64,000 nt of DNA from Mesostigma viride. Taxonomy: Eukaryota > Streptophyta > Mesostigmatophyceae > Mesostigmatales > Mesostigmataceae. Below, piece by piece: positions 30,701-41,979 of the stretch. The stretch lies in NCBI GenBank assembly GCA_009746045.1, contig RPFO01000027.1:3597609-3661608 (forward strand), given 5' to 3'. Within the stretch, counting starts at the first letter, position 1. The number at the start of each line of letters is the position of its first letter. The position numbers and the translations under genes are program-made. The notes under the pieces are model-generated. The model was given only the letters and a program-made list of their open reading frames with translations, ran no database searches and was not told the DNA's origin.

Positions 30701-32181
30701 AGGGGTGGAAGACCCGTCGCGGATAGGGGTGGACCTGTCGTTGCCTTCATTGGGACCCCTTGGATGCAGGGATTCCAGGGGGGGAGCTGGGACGCTCTCC
30801 GCAAATGGAGTTATCGTCGAGGAATCGCTGGCGTTGGTACCAAGACCGTTTGGAGAAGCCATCGACGCAGCATTGGAAGAAGACAGGGGGGAAGGGGATC
30901 CTGACCCACTCCATGCTCCTGCCACAGCAGACATGACATTCGACGGCATGATGAACTTAAACCTCAGGCTTGCCAGCAGCTCGCCGGGCGAGCTGACCAC
31001 TGGCGCACGCAGCAACGCGTGTACGATCTCTACCGCCATCTGCACCGCACTCATGCGGCGGTCTACCAGGGCCGACAACGCTACCTCGAACGCGTGCCCG
31101 CTGCCGTCACCGCCCACCATCGCCGCCGCGACGCCCGCGTGCACTCGCTTGATGCCGCCATCGTTGCCCGCCTTGACTGCCTTGAAACCCGCGCTGGAGC
31201 CCCCCTTAGCGCCAGCACCTGCGGCTGCTTTAGAGGCAGAGGTAGGACCTGATTTAAGGCCAGCGCCAGCGCCTGCTTTAGAGCCACTGCCGACCCCTGC
31301 ACTTACGCCAGCGTCGGAGCCTGTTTTAAAGCTATCGCTAGGGCCTGACTTCAGGGCACCATTAGTGCCTGGCTTCGACCCGCCACCCGCGCTGCCAGAT
31401 TCCTTCCCTTTGATCTCGGCTGGGTTCGCGTTTCCCTGGCCTTTTCCGGCAGCCCCTGCACCGCCAGACTCAAGTCCAGAACTACCCAGATTACAAGGGA
31501 CATTGCCAGAGCTGCCAGAAGAACCACTGGCGCTGGAAGAATTCCAAGGGCTAGAACCCGTGACGGAAGGGGGTGGATACTCCAGCGCGGCCAAGAGAGT
31601 TGCCAGGCACGCAAGGTTGTCGGCCGTGTAGCAGCCGGCGAGCGCGTCCACGCCACCCAGGAGAACAAACAGGTCCCTGGCATCCGTACCATCAAACCTG
31701 GCATCAGCCCCATCGAACCTTGCATCCGTCCCCTTGTGCATCCCTCCTGGGCCCTCATCCCTTTTCGACGCACCATCGTCAACAGCAGCACGTGAACCGT
31801 GATCAGGATGGCCGCCCGTGCTGGGGATGACGCTGCTTGCAGCTGCAGAAGTCGAGTCTGTATTGGCACCGGTCGAGTCGGCAGCATCAGGAGTGGATGC
31901 GGCGCCAGCATCGTGGGCGGCGACATTTGTTGCGCCACCAGCACTCGCAGGAGGAGCATCGAGGGTGGCGGCGCTTGTTGCGTCATCAGCATTAAGGAGA
32001 GCGGCCCGCTCGTCCAACTCCGCGAAGGCCCTCCGCAGATCCGCCATGGCTCGTTTGGCCATTATCTCTGGCGGAGACTTTGCCGCCGAGGAGGGGCTGG
32101 GGGAAGACGGTTGGCTCTTCATGTCTTTCGCGGCGGCCAGCAGGGCGTCCACTGCATCCGCCACGACAAGCAGACCCGTCC
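27761..32181 (-). CDS. Host gene exon 4: low-complexity/helical central region and methyltransferase motif I
   Basis: Single exon of 4.4 kb (about 1,473 codons), acceptor at 32182 after a run of 18 C. From the N-terminus: helices (ADAVDALLAAAKDM, ADLRRAFAELDERAALL), then long S/G/A/P-rich disorder alternating with alpha-helical blocks that could form an ARM-like solenoid (DLFVLLGGVDALAGCYT; FEVALSALVDRRMSAVQMA; FVAHALAIEGVPQALAGLL; VADACAVALEMCSDCIPFL). Near the end comes VMEMESLGFTRKEAGSIASYL, then VVVVDVAAATGLLTMELAHML, a SAM-binding motif I (D-x-A-A-x-T-G) that continues into exon 5. TPR exons lie upstream, so the product is a very large TPR-solenoid-methyltransferase protein. The solenoid call is inference. 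No frame break occurs, which supports a living gene. Confidence 0.7.
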
Positions 32182-32743
32182 CTGGGGGGGGGGGGGGGGG
32201 GGAGATTTGATTACGATGTGAAATCAGCCAGGAGGATGAGGATCAGCGACAGTGCAAAGGCAAAATTATGCAGCGACGATGCAGAAGGCAAAATCAGCCA
32301 ACTCCAAGTCAGGTTAGGAGGCAGGTTGACCAGGAATAAAGCATGTGTAACAGTGGTCCAAGGTAGCACGGATCTTAGCGAAGTTTGGCTGCTTGGCTGA
32401 TGACTTCCCTTGTCCCTTGTCCCTCGTCCGCTTGTCTTGGTATGTCCACGTATGCAGGAAGCAAGAAAACGCAACTGAGATTATAATCGTAAGCCAAAGC
32501 AGATACACCCAGGCAGGCTGAGATTACAAGGGGATTGCGGGGGTGGCCCTCGCGAAGCTTAGTTCCAACCGACAAAATTGCAGGTGGAAACCTTGATCAG
32601 GAGAGACTTCCGTTAAGCACATCTCACAGAGGGAACTCAGTACGTATATGATAACTGACTCGGCCCGTAATTATAACGTTGATACGGAGAACTCTCGGTG
32701 ACTGGGGAACGCCAGCTGGCGATCCCCATCCCTTCCACCTCAC
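32182..32743 (-). other. Intron 3 of host gene
   Basis: Donor GTGAGG (next to 32744), acceptor CAG preceded by a run of 18 C (plus strand poly-G 32184-32201). No other feature seen. Confidence 0.65.
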
Positions 32744-33012
32744 CTTTCCTTACACGCCTCAGCCCCTCCAGCACCCCCCTCAGCTGCTCTGCGCGCGCCT
32801 CAGCGGCCACCTCCGCCTCCACCTCCCCCAGGGACGACGCCAGGGACGAGAGCTCCCTAGGGCCCAGCTTGTCGGACAGGCCCGGCCGAGCTAACAGCCG
32901 TAACGCGTCGCGGAGGTCTGACGCCGCGTCCACGGGGCGGTGGAGGGCGTGACGTGCGGTGGCACGGCGGACGTGGGCCTTGTAGAGGGAGGGATCGAGA
33001 GACAGTGCGCGG
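32744..33012 (-). CDS. Host gene exon 3: TPR repeats 2-3
   Basis: Acceptor CACACAG, donor AAAG/GTGAGG. It encodes RALSLDPSLYKAHVRRATAR, the canonical end of one TPR and start of the next (A..LDP..KA..RR..A), then HRPVDAASDLRDALRLL and a helical, acidic segment ending RGVLEGLRRVRKG. Its phase joins exon 2 (CDCG-R) and exon 4 (K-GTGLLVV). TPR arrays of this class bind C-terminal peptides of chaperones such as HSP90/HSP70; that role is inferred from the family. Confidence 0.75.
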
Positions 33013-34145
33013 CTGTGTGTGGTGGTGGTGGTAGGGGGAGGGAAGAGAAGAGAAGAGAAGAGAAGAGAAGAGAAGAGAAGAGAAGAGAAGAGAAGAGAAG
33101 AGAAGAGAAGAGAAGAGAAGAGAAGAGAAGAGAAGGAAAAAGTTGTTAGCAAGAAATACTTGTCGAGGGAGGCATTGAGCGATAGGGTGCGCCTGTGGGG
33201 GGCGGAGGGGGGGAGACAGTGAGACGGAAAACAGGACGGAAAGTTTGGAAGGGGAGCTGTCAAGTAAGAGAGCAAGGTTGTGGGGGGAAGAAAGGAGCTG
33301 AAACAAAAATAAGGAAAAAAGAAAAACAGCTATAAAGGGAGCTGCCAAGGGGGAGCGCGCGGCTTATGAGGGGACGATGCAGGCATATTTCCCAAAATTT
33401 GTCAGCTGCTGACATGCTGTAATGTCGTTGCTGAATATTATACGGTCGTATAAGCAGCTGTCCAGCCACCCCAAACCCAAGTGCCCACCCTACCCTGTCA
33501 TATTGAGGAGCTGCAAAGGAGTGGTTATCTTGTAGAGCGACGCACCTCTATGTTATAGCTTAAGTGTTAGTCGCCGGTTGGCAGTCACAATGCCTACCTT
33601 AATGAGATCAGTTCCGCATGCAGCCATGGTAAACAGCAGCAGTCATTGCTGAAGCCATCAAGAAAGGTAAAGGCACTATTACAACCCGCGGTTGCACCCG
33701 ATCCAACACTTTCACACTCCACCCCACTTCCGTAGTCTCCTTTTATCCGCTGCCGCCTGCCCCCGCCCCTTCTTATCAACAAATGCCCCCAAAATGGATC
33801 CCCCTTCCCCGCAATCACACCCAAAGCTCCTAAGCTCCCTTACCCGCGCAGACAAACCGAACACCACTCGTTTCCAGCAGTCTTGCCCATCTTCACCCTT
33901 TACAGCAGTCCCCCCCAAACCACCCCCCTGACCCGCAGTCAGACTCAGCCTTGTCCCATGGGCAAGTGTACTTATCATTTAAGGCATAGTTACATGGACC
34001 ACCCCTTACCCGCAATAGAAACTTGGCCTTGTCCAATTGCACGGTGTAATCATCATTAAACTCATCGTACCGGGTAGTGATTACAGGGACCCCCCCATAC
34101 CCGCTTATTAATTACGAGCTTATTGATCATGTTCTTGTTAATTAC
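33013..34145 (-). other. Intron 2 of host gene, with AGAAG array
   Basis: Donor GTAATT next to 34146, acceptor CACACAG at 33013. It contains the AGAAG array, which on the transcript strand is a long CTTCT pyrimidine tract just upstream of the acceptor. The remainder has no feature noted. Confidence 0.6.
33041..33135. repeat. AGAAG pentanucleotide array
   Basis: About 18-19 copies of AGAAG. Transcribed as CTTCT, it sits about 30-120 nt upstream of the exon 3 acceptor. Confidence 0.95.
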
Positions 34146-34357
34146 CCGCAGTCGCACTCAGCCTTGTCCCATTGGCCCATCCTCAGGTACGCCTCGGCCC
34201 GGTTCGCCAGCAGCAGCGCCGACGGGTGGTACCGCAGGCCACAGGTGTACGCGTGCACAGCCCCGACGAGGTCACCCGATTTGAGCAGCGCGTTGCCCCG
34301 CTCCCGTTCGGCGTCGGCGCAGGCCAGCGCGGATCGGAGCCGGAGGTGTTCCTTGCG
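34146..34357 (-). CDS. Host gene exon 2: first TPR
   Basis: Acceptor TTCGCCAG, donor TGCGG/GTAATT. It encodes RKEHLRLRSALACADAERERG, then NALLKSGDLVGAVHAYTCGL and LLANRAEAYLRMGQWDKAECDC, a textbook TPR hairpin (G-x-x-x-x-x-G...A...Y, NRA.AYLR.G....A..DC) as in SPAG1/RPAP3/TTC proteins. Phase 0 at its start matches the end of exon 1 (ISEEE). Confidence 0.75.
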
Positions 34358-36148
34358 CTGGCGAACGCAGGGGTGAAATAGGGGCAGATAGAGAGGATAA
34401 TAATCGTGTTTAAATAGAAAGGATAGTAATGTAAGAATATAACAGCATCACCTAAGCAGGTTTGGGGCACATGGCAGGCGGAGCTGCTCCATGCGCAGGG
34501 TTCAGGCCAAGAGCATTTGAAGGAGAAATAGATGAGCAGGAGGTCATGACGACGTAGTATAAAGGTAAGGGTTGATTGGAGTCACCTTGCGCTGGCGCAT
34601 GCAGACGTTGACAGGACAAAATAATCACAAATATCAATGAGACAGTGGACCACAAATACGGTTCACGGAATGGAATGGGGAGGGAACTGCTCCTCGTGCA
34701 GGGTTCAGGAAACAATCATTGAAGAAGAAATAGAGAGGAGGACATCAACGAATACGTGAGTAAGGGCAACCTGTGTAGAACCTTGCCTTGATAGCCAGAA
34801 GTTAATAAGGATAGACATTCCCATGGGCTGTATCTCGCATCTGTACGCTCTTGTTCAGTTGAAACTCTCTTGATAGCCAGAAGTTAATAAGGATAGACAT
34901 TCCCATGGGCTGTATCTCGCATCTGTACGCTCTTGTTCAGTTGAAACTCTCTTGATAGCCAGAAGTTAATAAGGATAGACACTCCCATGGGCTGTATCTC
35001 GCATCTGTACGCTCTTGTTCAGTTGAAACTCTCTTGATAGCCAGAAGTTAATAAGGATAGACACTCCCATGGGCTGTATCTCGCATCTGTACGCTCTTGT
35101 TCAGTTGAAACTATCTTTTGGAAAATGACGGGTAGCACGTAAGCGCAATCCTCCTCTGCCCCACATGGACACTCCACAACGTCCCCTTCCTCATTCCTTG
35201 TACTCAACACAACGACATTTTCTTAGACAATACTAATAGCCTATTGCACACACAGTCTATTAGACTATAATCAGCAAACAAGCTAGAGCAAACAAACTAA
35301 CAGCTATTGCTTATACAGTCTAGTAGTACATAATCAGCAAACAAGAATGGCACAATTGTAACATTAGTAGGCCATTTCCTCCTATAGCACAGGCACAACC
35401 ACAAACACGGCCATGAAGCACACAACATCACCGCCTCCTCAAACAGGGGAACCCCGCCACAACAGATGACTCCTCATCTCCCCTCGGACACCGGCACGAT
35501 CATGGCAGTCGTGGCCGGTGGGGGATGCGGAAACGGAGAGGGAGCAAGGGGGCCAGGCGATGGGTGGGGTGGGGGGTGAGTGTGCCAGGGGCCAGGCAAT
35601 GTGGGGCTACGGCTTCGCAAGGCAGGTTGGGTGGGGGTGGGAGGGGTGGAGATAGTTGTGGCTATTACAATGTTTGTGGCTTGCCTGCTACATGGGCAAC
35701 AGCGATGGCACTTGATGATGATCAGGGATAGTACCTCCTACTACTGACATACATACTCGCACCATCATCACATGGCTCAACTCCTCCGACAGGGGCGCCA
35801 CCCCACATGTTGCTTAAGGGTATATATATTAAAGCTGAGGTTACATCCGCATCAGTATATCTGAGGAGAGGAGGCAGCAAGGTATCCCTGGGAGCAGGGG
35901 CCCCACCCCACCACGTGTCCATAGTGGAGGCACCCCACTGTCATCCGCATCCTGACGCTGCCATGCACACGCAACACCTTTTCAGAGATGGACACACAAG
36001 CATGAGAATTGGGTATTGAGATGGGTACGGATAAGCAGTACCTACAGGAACCATGCCACTAAATAATATACTTGTGGCTGATAAACTATGATACAAAAAT
36101 TATTTAGAAACATAATTATTTATAAATACCATAGCATCTGTTCCTCAC
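34358..36148 (-). other. Intron 1 of host gene, with 82-bp tandem repeats
   Basis: Donor GTGAGG next to 36149, acceptor at 34358. It contains the 82-bp tandem array; the rest is non-coding with no recognised element. An additional small exon cannot be excluded. Confidence 0.5.
34788..35115. repeat. 82-bp tandem repeat, four copies
   Basis: Units begin TTGATAGCCAGAAGTTAATA at 34788, 34870, 34952 and 35034 and are almost identical (ATTCCC in the first two, ACTCCC in the last two). The array ends in GAAACTATC. Confidence 0.95.
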
Positions 36149-36664
36149 CTCCTCCTCAGAAATGGGCACCACGATGTGCTCCCCCCCGTCACTGCTTCCC
36201 GCCCCACCGTCGCCACTCCTGGCATCCGCCCCCCCGCCATCCACTTGCCGCTCGGCCTCCTCCGATATCTTGCCCCACTTGTCATAGTCCAGCGTGGTCG
36301 ACCGCGGGCGCGCCGCCTCCCCCCCCTGGGCCGACCCCCCGCCGTTTGCGTCCGAGTCCACCCTGGGGTTGCCGTGGGAGTTCATGGCTGGACCGCTGGC
36401 TGAGCTGGCGGCCGCTAGCGAGCTCTCAACAGCACCGTCGGAGGCTTTTGTGGCTGTGGCATCGGGGCGGGCGGCAGTCGGGCTGTTGGCCCCGCGTGTT
36501 TCCCCACCCGGGTCCCTGGGATGGGTACCCTGAGCACGTGAAAAGGCATGCAGGGAGGGGTGATGATGGAATCGCGAACATCCATCGTGAGTGAAGACAA
36601 CGATGATGGGATTGATTGATTGCGCATGACGGCGGAGGGAGGGCGAGGGAGGTTGGGAGAGAGC
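36149..36664 (-). CDS. Host gene exon 1: disordered N-terminus with DYDKW motif
   Basis: Open from an ATG in good context (AGCATGG, 36664-36662) to donor GAGGAG/GTGAGG at 36149. It is mostly disordered, with the motif RSTTLDYDKWGKISEEAERQ near the end, then HIVVPISEEE. A DYxxWDK-type motif just before the TPRs is characteristic of SPAG1/RPAP3-like co-chaperones. The first 40 codons are doubtful: a CACGTGCTCAG acceptor-like site at about 36537 could mean that an upstream exon joins there. Start confidence is low; the DYDKW part is more secure. Confidence 0.55.
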
Positions 36665-38856
36665 CATGCTGAGAGATGATGGTGACAGACAGCTGATGAA
36701 GAGCAAAGGACCACCCTGGCTGTAGCCTGGCTAGCCTGCCCCATAACATGGAAAAGTTGCCAGAACTGAGAACGGTAACGAGATGCGGCCATGCGCACTT
36801 GGAAAACGAAGGGGCCGGATATGACTGATTACGAATACCCTCACATGACTAAATAAAAAAGCAGCAGGACGAAAGTATTATGTATATGTTGTCTGGGACG
36901 ACATGGCAGGGTAGGCATGGTCATAGCTTGGGGCAGGGCCAAGGCCAAGGCCATGAGGTTACGTTCATCAACGGATGGTAGAGAGATAGCCTTGTTGCGG
37001 GGAAACCCAGAGTCCTGTGGGCCAACCGTCCCCTTGGCCAACCGCTAGGGAAGCCGGGCTGTTTCAGGTTTCAAGCCAAGAAATGCTTGGCAGGGGTGTT
37101 GCTGCATGGCGGCAACATAAGCCATTAGCGAAAAATCAGTTTAAAAACTGGCCCGTGGCACTGAACTTCGGGGTTAAAAAATGAACCCGATTGCTGGTAA
37201 TACTACACCGCCCGCATTGGTAGTTTTATAAAATTAAGAATCGCTCGAAAACTTTCCGCCTGAAAACGTTAAAACAAACAAAGAAATTTTGATTAACGAA
37301 GTCCATGGGCCTTTGGATTTGCATGAGAGATAAACTAGCAAACAAACAAAGTAAATTAATTAATTTAATCTTGCCGGCCCTGGGGGGTTACTCTGGGGGA
37401 AACAGCAAGCTGAAACAACACAAAATCAGGGTATCTTACCGTAGTAAGGAGGAGGGGAAAGTACTTTGGACTTAGGACTTATGTTTTTTGCAAAACTTAG
37501 CCCTAACTGGAAGAAGAAGTGCACAGCACGGAAAACCATACTCTGGAGTATGTTTCGGGATGGAGAGGACAAGTGGAGAACTCGAATGGGTACGTAAAAC
37601 CGTCCGGTAAGCTAAAATCTTGACGGGGTGACATAATTATTAGACATGACACCAGGCTGTCAGACGTCATGACTGGCATTGGTCATGCCGTGCCCAATCC
37701 TGGAATCTCAGCCGTAGGATCGGCGCGAAAATCCCAGTAAAAGATGGGAGGCATGTAGGAGTTGAAATTGGAAGTGCGCCCTTGCGCGGAAAAGTGAGAT
37801 TTTCCGATCTCACGAAAGAAGTGGCGCAGCGCCAGCGGGTCCATAGTCCCATTTTAGGCACTTGCACCGTGATTCCGGGAAGTGGGACTTTTTGCCTTGT
37901 ACGGTTGTACGCTTGGGACTTGGAATCTTGCATGAGGTAGGTCAGTTTGCAAAAAATAAGTCTGCAAGTCCAAAAAAAGGCTGACAGGAGGAAAAAATGA
38001 ATACCCGACTGCCTAAAAATGGAAAAGAAGTACCCGACTGCCTTGAACAGCTGCACGACGAAAAAACAAACAAAGAATTTTAAATAAATAAATAAAAGCC
38101 GGGAACCCTACTTGGCTCCCAGCAAACGATCCAGGGTAACTCAAATTGCGCCCAGGGCAGAAATTGGGTATGCATTGAAACCAATGCGGGCGGTGTATGC
38201 TGATAATACCATCCCTGATGACTGGTACTACGATGTCCACTATTGCTGATAATACCATCCCTGAAGGCTGGTACTACGATGTCCACTATTGGGGTGGGAT
38301 ATAGGATGGCGTACAATAGGATGTCAACTGATGCAATAATGTCCTGTGTGAAGAATGGCAGACGCGGATTCGCCGAACCTTGGCAAAAGCTAGTGCGCCA
38401 TGTGCGAACAAAGGATGCATGTATGGCTTTCTAGTAAGACAAAGTGTTGAACTGGCATGACACATGCCAGGAAGTTCAACATCATAAAGTTTTAGGTCCG
38501 TAGTTTCAGTTCAGCACACATGGGTACAGCACGATACGTTTTTCAACTTGTAACATGCTTGATAGCCAGGATCATAGCTTTTTACTGGAGTTCAAAGCAA
38601 GGGCTTTCCACGTATTCGGCACCACCCAGGCTTCATGCATTGGGACATCTCCATGTAGGCGCGGGTAAAGAGAGGACAGTTGCGGCACACGTCAGCAGTT
38701 TGCTCCGGACGTGGCATTTTCAAGCAGCGGCTTTGCGAGTTGTAAGCTTATGCCATAGAAAGAAAGCATTCTCTTCCCATCAACGCCATCAACGACTCGC
38801 ATTTCCCACGAGGTTCTGAGGAGATCAGGGCAAAACGAGGTTGCAAGGGCCCGTAC
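36665..38856. other. Intergenic, no gene seen
   Basis: Upstream of the host gene; a promoter is expected here but no TATA or other box can be singled out. A 46-bp tandem duplication lies at 38199-38290. Confidence 0.4.
38199..38290. repeat. 46-bp tandem duplication
   Basis: GCTGATAATACCATCCCTGA starts at 38199 and 38245, and the units differ at a few bases. Confidence 0.9.
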
Positions 38857-38944
38857 CTGGCCGGCACCGGAAACGGCTGACTTTGGCACCCTGCGCGCGC
38901 GGCCCTCCTTAATGGCATTTTCCTCGTCTTGCAACTGAATTTGC
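38857..38944 (-). CDS. Possible host gene, exon B
   Basis: Acceptor GCATGCAG, donor GGCCAG/GTACGG. It encodes QIQLQDEENAIKEG, then RARRVPKSAVSGAGQ. With the partial codon from exon A it continues in phase (HVAR-QIQLQ). No family is recognised. A following exon was not found. Confidence 0.4.
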
Positions 38945-39171
38945 CTGCATGCCAGTGTATTCACAGAACAAATGCGGCAACCAACAGGCAATTCCCGACA
39001 CGGGCGAATGGAACGCCGACCAGTGAGTTCGTAATTAAATCTCGACGCAAGATATTCAATACCGTGGCAGTACGTCAAAAGGAACGGCTGCATCCGCATC
39101 AACAGTCTGATGTAAAGAGATTGAAATCGGCATTCATTGAAGACGTAAGCACCCCACTCTCCGGAACCTAC

Positions 39172-39281
39172 CTTGCTACATGCTTGGCGATCTCCTTATC
39201 ACTGGCGGCATCATCCAAATTGAGGACGAACACTCCCGGGGCGATCTCCTGCTTCGCCACCGCTACTCCGGGCATTGTCAT
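39172..39281 (-). CDS. Possible host gene, exon A
   Basis: It encodes TMPGVAVAKQEIAPGVFV, then LNLDDAASDKEIAKHVA, and ends at donor GCAAG/GTAGGT. It could start at ATG 39281-39279, or be internal, since GTGATAG just upstream could be an acceptor. The splice phase fits exon B. The composition looks coding, but the function is unknown. Confidence 0.4.
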
Positions 39282-39556
39282 GAAGCCTATCACCAGACGG
39301 CCATGCAATCGCACATAAATGGCCAATTAACGTTCTCTCAACCAATGCAATTCTCGCCATTCCTGCGCAACTATTCAGTTGACATGGCCACCATTCCTGC
39401 AAAACGCAGGGGCGCGGTGACAGGTTTCGGTGTGTAACGCAGAGCTAACTGGACGTGGGTTGACGTCTCCAGATTCGCGCGTCACTACAGTACTGTATAT
39501 TAGTATATGTACCCAGTACCCAGTACCCCCTTGTCTTATGCTTACACGCATATAGG

Positions 39557-39572
39557 ATTACGAATTATGCTG
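39557..39572. repeat. 16-bp target-site duplication (left)
   Basis: ATTACGAATTATGCTG, exact copy at 40492-40507. Confidence 0.9.
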
Positions 39573-40491
39573 TCACAGGCGTGTATGTTACCCCTGGACC
39601 CCACCACAGTGATACGCGACACCACATGGCTACATGTTGGCAAGGGGCGACTGGACACGCTTGCTCTAGACCCGCTAGAATTTGGGTGGGTCCTCACATC
39701 TGGCGGCACCCCCATGACGAAGTGCCTATTCGAGTACACGGCAGACTGGGGATACCGGCTACTTCTACATAAAAATCATAGGATGCACCCGGGTCGCCTG
39801 CGCTGGCACCCCGAGTGGCCGGGCTACACCTGGATCAAGAACATTACCTTGGCACTGAGTTGATCACCCATTGGTTGACAAACGGGCCACCGACGTCCAG
39901 CACCTGCTTATGCATCGGGCCATCGGGGTCAATTCCCAATTGCACCACCGGTACTCCCACGCGGCGGCGTGCTTATGCAACTTTCCAGATGCAACAATTG
40001 AGCACAGATTTCTGGACTGCCAACTCGCAGGGGTTTGGCAATGGCTGCTGGGTATATGGGCCAAGTGGATGGCTATTACAGCTCCCCCCACCACCGTCAC
40101 ACTATCTACGGTTATTTTCGGCATCACGGGATTACGGGACGCGAGCCTCACAGCCAACCAGATGGCATGGATATGGCTCCGCACGACGATGCTTCACACC
40201 ATATGGCAAGTTCGCAACGAGACCGTATTCACGTCACGTGCCGCGTACACGAGAGGTGCCGTGGTCCGCCGGTTTATCTCATCTTGGAACCTGGCTATGC
40301 GTCGTTACTGGCTCCTGGCGACGGAACAACACAAAGTATGGGACCCGGGCCCTAACAATGACACCCCCAGCCCACTGGAAGTCTTCCATGCACTCCTGGG
40401 CATGAACCAGGTCTTTACACGTATGCCGGCCGCATACCTGGGTCACCTTAACTGTTATATGGAAATAAACTAACACCCCTTTCACCGGAAA
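39573..40491 (+). mobile_element. 5'-truncated LINE of a second family
   Basis: 919 bp between perfect 16-bp duplications, as expected for target-primed insertion. It is distinct from the TTAA-tailed LINE: no hairpin and no A- or TTAA-rich tail (3' end ...TTTCACCGGAA). It encodes only the C-terminal part of an ORF2. Confidence 0.8.
39590..40473 (+). pseudogene. LINE ORF2 C-terminal fragment with zf-RVT-like motif
   Basis: Two frames with a shift between about 39850 and 39875. Part one has WLHVGKGRLDTLALDPLEFG and GYRLLLHKNHRMHPGRLRWH. Part two has CLCNFPDATIEHRFLDC followed by VWQWLLGIWAKW, the C-x-C...H-x4-C pattern of the zinc-binding region found after RT in many plant-type LINEs, and a helical end to TAA at 40471-40473. 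Truncated, no RT motifs present. Confidence 0.6.
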
Positions 40492-40750
40492 ATTACGAAT
40501 TATGCTGCCATCCAAATTAAACTCGATTCCTCGAGCCCGATCGTCGCGCCGCGCTTCTGTGCCATTAGCCGGGGCCCAGGGGCCGCCTGCACTGGAACCG
40601 CGTGTATGACACGTGGCACATCACCGGCTTCGTGTTTCGCCAGCTTTGCTCGGCCCACCAGCGCGGGAAAAAACTCAACTCAACTCACTGCTTGCTCGGC
40701 ACGTGAGGCTGCACAGAATGCGGCGCGTGGGCTCGTGAGTCGACCGCTAT

Positions 40751-41568
40751 AGGATCGTCAAAATGACCACCTCGGTTGAACTGAAGACGTCACGCTTGAC
40801 GATCCGGGGTAGGGCAGGGTTGCTCCACCAGCGGCAGTGGTCATGGAGTTGCGCCCACACCATGCCGATCCGTGTCGTCAGGTCGTCCTCGCAGTCGGGA
40901 AGCCAACTGCCGAGCAGCTTGAAGCGGCCTGAAGTAGGGTAGTTGACCTCGGTGTCCGTCGTCTAAGAGGCGGAGTGGGGGCGGGGGCCTAGCCATGCCG
41001 AAAGCCAGGGCCTCCGTTTCAGTTGGGGCTGATTTCTAGACCAACCGCCCGAGCCTCGAGCGCCAGGCCGTCCAGCCAAAGTTGGGCAGACTCCGGCTTC
41101 TCGATGAGCGTGATGTCGTCGGTATAAATGAGGTCAGCTAGTAAATTCTGCCTGTTGGTCGGCCCCCCTTCCCCAAGCTCGGTCGTGATCACTAGACCAG
41201 GGGCACGGGCAGCAATGCTAGCAAAGCGGGCACGTGCTTGGCGCATAACATAATCCACTACAATAATAAACAGGTACGGCGGCAAGATGCAACCCTGCCA
41301 GACGCCGGTCTGCAGTGGACATGGCGGGGAAAAGCCGTGTTGAGTGCGCACCGAAGTGGTGGACCCCTCATACAGCGTGCAGATGACGGTGGTCAGGGGA
41401 GTGGGGACGCGAGCGCGAGCAAGGACCGCCCATACAGCGGCCCAGAGGACAGAATGGAAAGCCTTGCATGATGAAGTAGACAAAGATCGGGATGGCGGTA
41501 AACTCACCAGGTTGAGAGCGCTGAGAGCGATTTCCTCGCAGAGGCGGCGCCGGCCGTGTTGGTCCATA
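40751..41568 (-). pseudogene. LINE fragment E (internal RT region)
   Basis: Minus-strand internal piece of the TTAA-tailed LINE, matching copy C from about 21530 to 22290 with small indels and many substitutions. It retains GVWQGCILPP and YTDDITLIE, and both ends are truncated. No tail, hairpin or target duplication seen. Frameshifts occur near 41015 and 40960, among others. It is likely an old copy or one left by a deletion. Confidence 0.8.
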
Positions 41569-41979
41569 CGGCGGGGGTCCTTCAGAAATTATTACGCGCG
41601 TATTGGTCGTGTTGAAGGCCCGTTCATAAATACGCCGTATTTTTCACCCATTTTCGTGCTCCGAGACTTGGCCATTTTCGGGGTCGGCAGCAAAGTTCAG
41701 GCCCTGCATGGCAACCGTGTCGCGGTGCTTTCAACGGTACTAGGTATTGGCTAGTGGCTGGTACGGCCGATGATATTTTTTAACGCCTTTTCCACTTTTC
41801 TTGACAGACTTACGACGAATCTGACAAAATAGTTAGTTAGTTGAATCCCACGCTGCACATGGGCAGTAGAGACGTGACAAGTAAGCGAATGAAAAGCTGC
41901 AATAACAAGCAATAAAAGCTGCAACACGGCTGCTATACTGGCAATTCAATTAGATATGACAACGAAGCTATAGCTGTAC
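41569..41979. other. Spacer, no gene seen
   Basis: No supported feature. Confidence 0.4.

Noticed and set aside
30444-31631. Plus-strand ORF of 395 codons within exon 4
   Set aside because: Antisense shadow of the low-complexity exon; the minus strand has splice-phase-consistent continuity at both ends.
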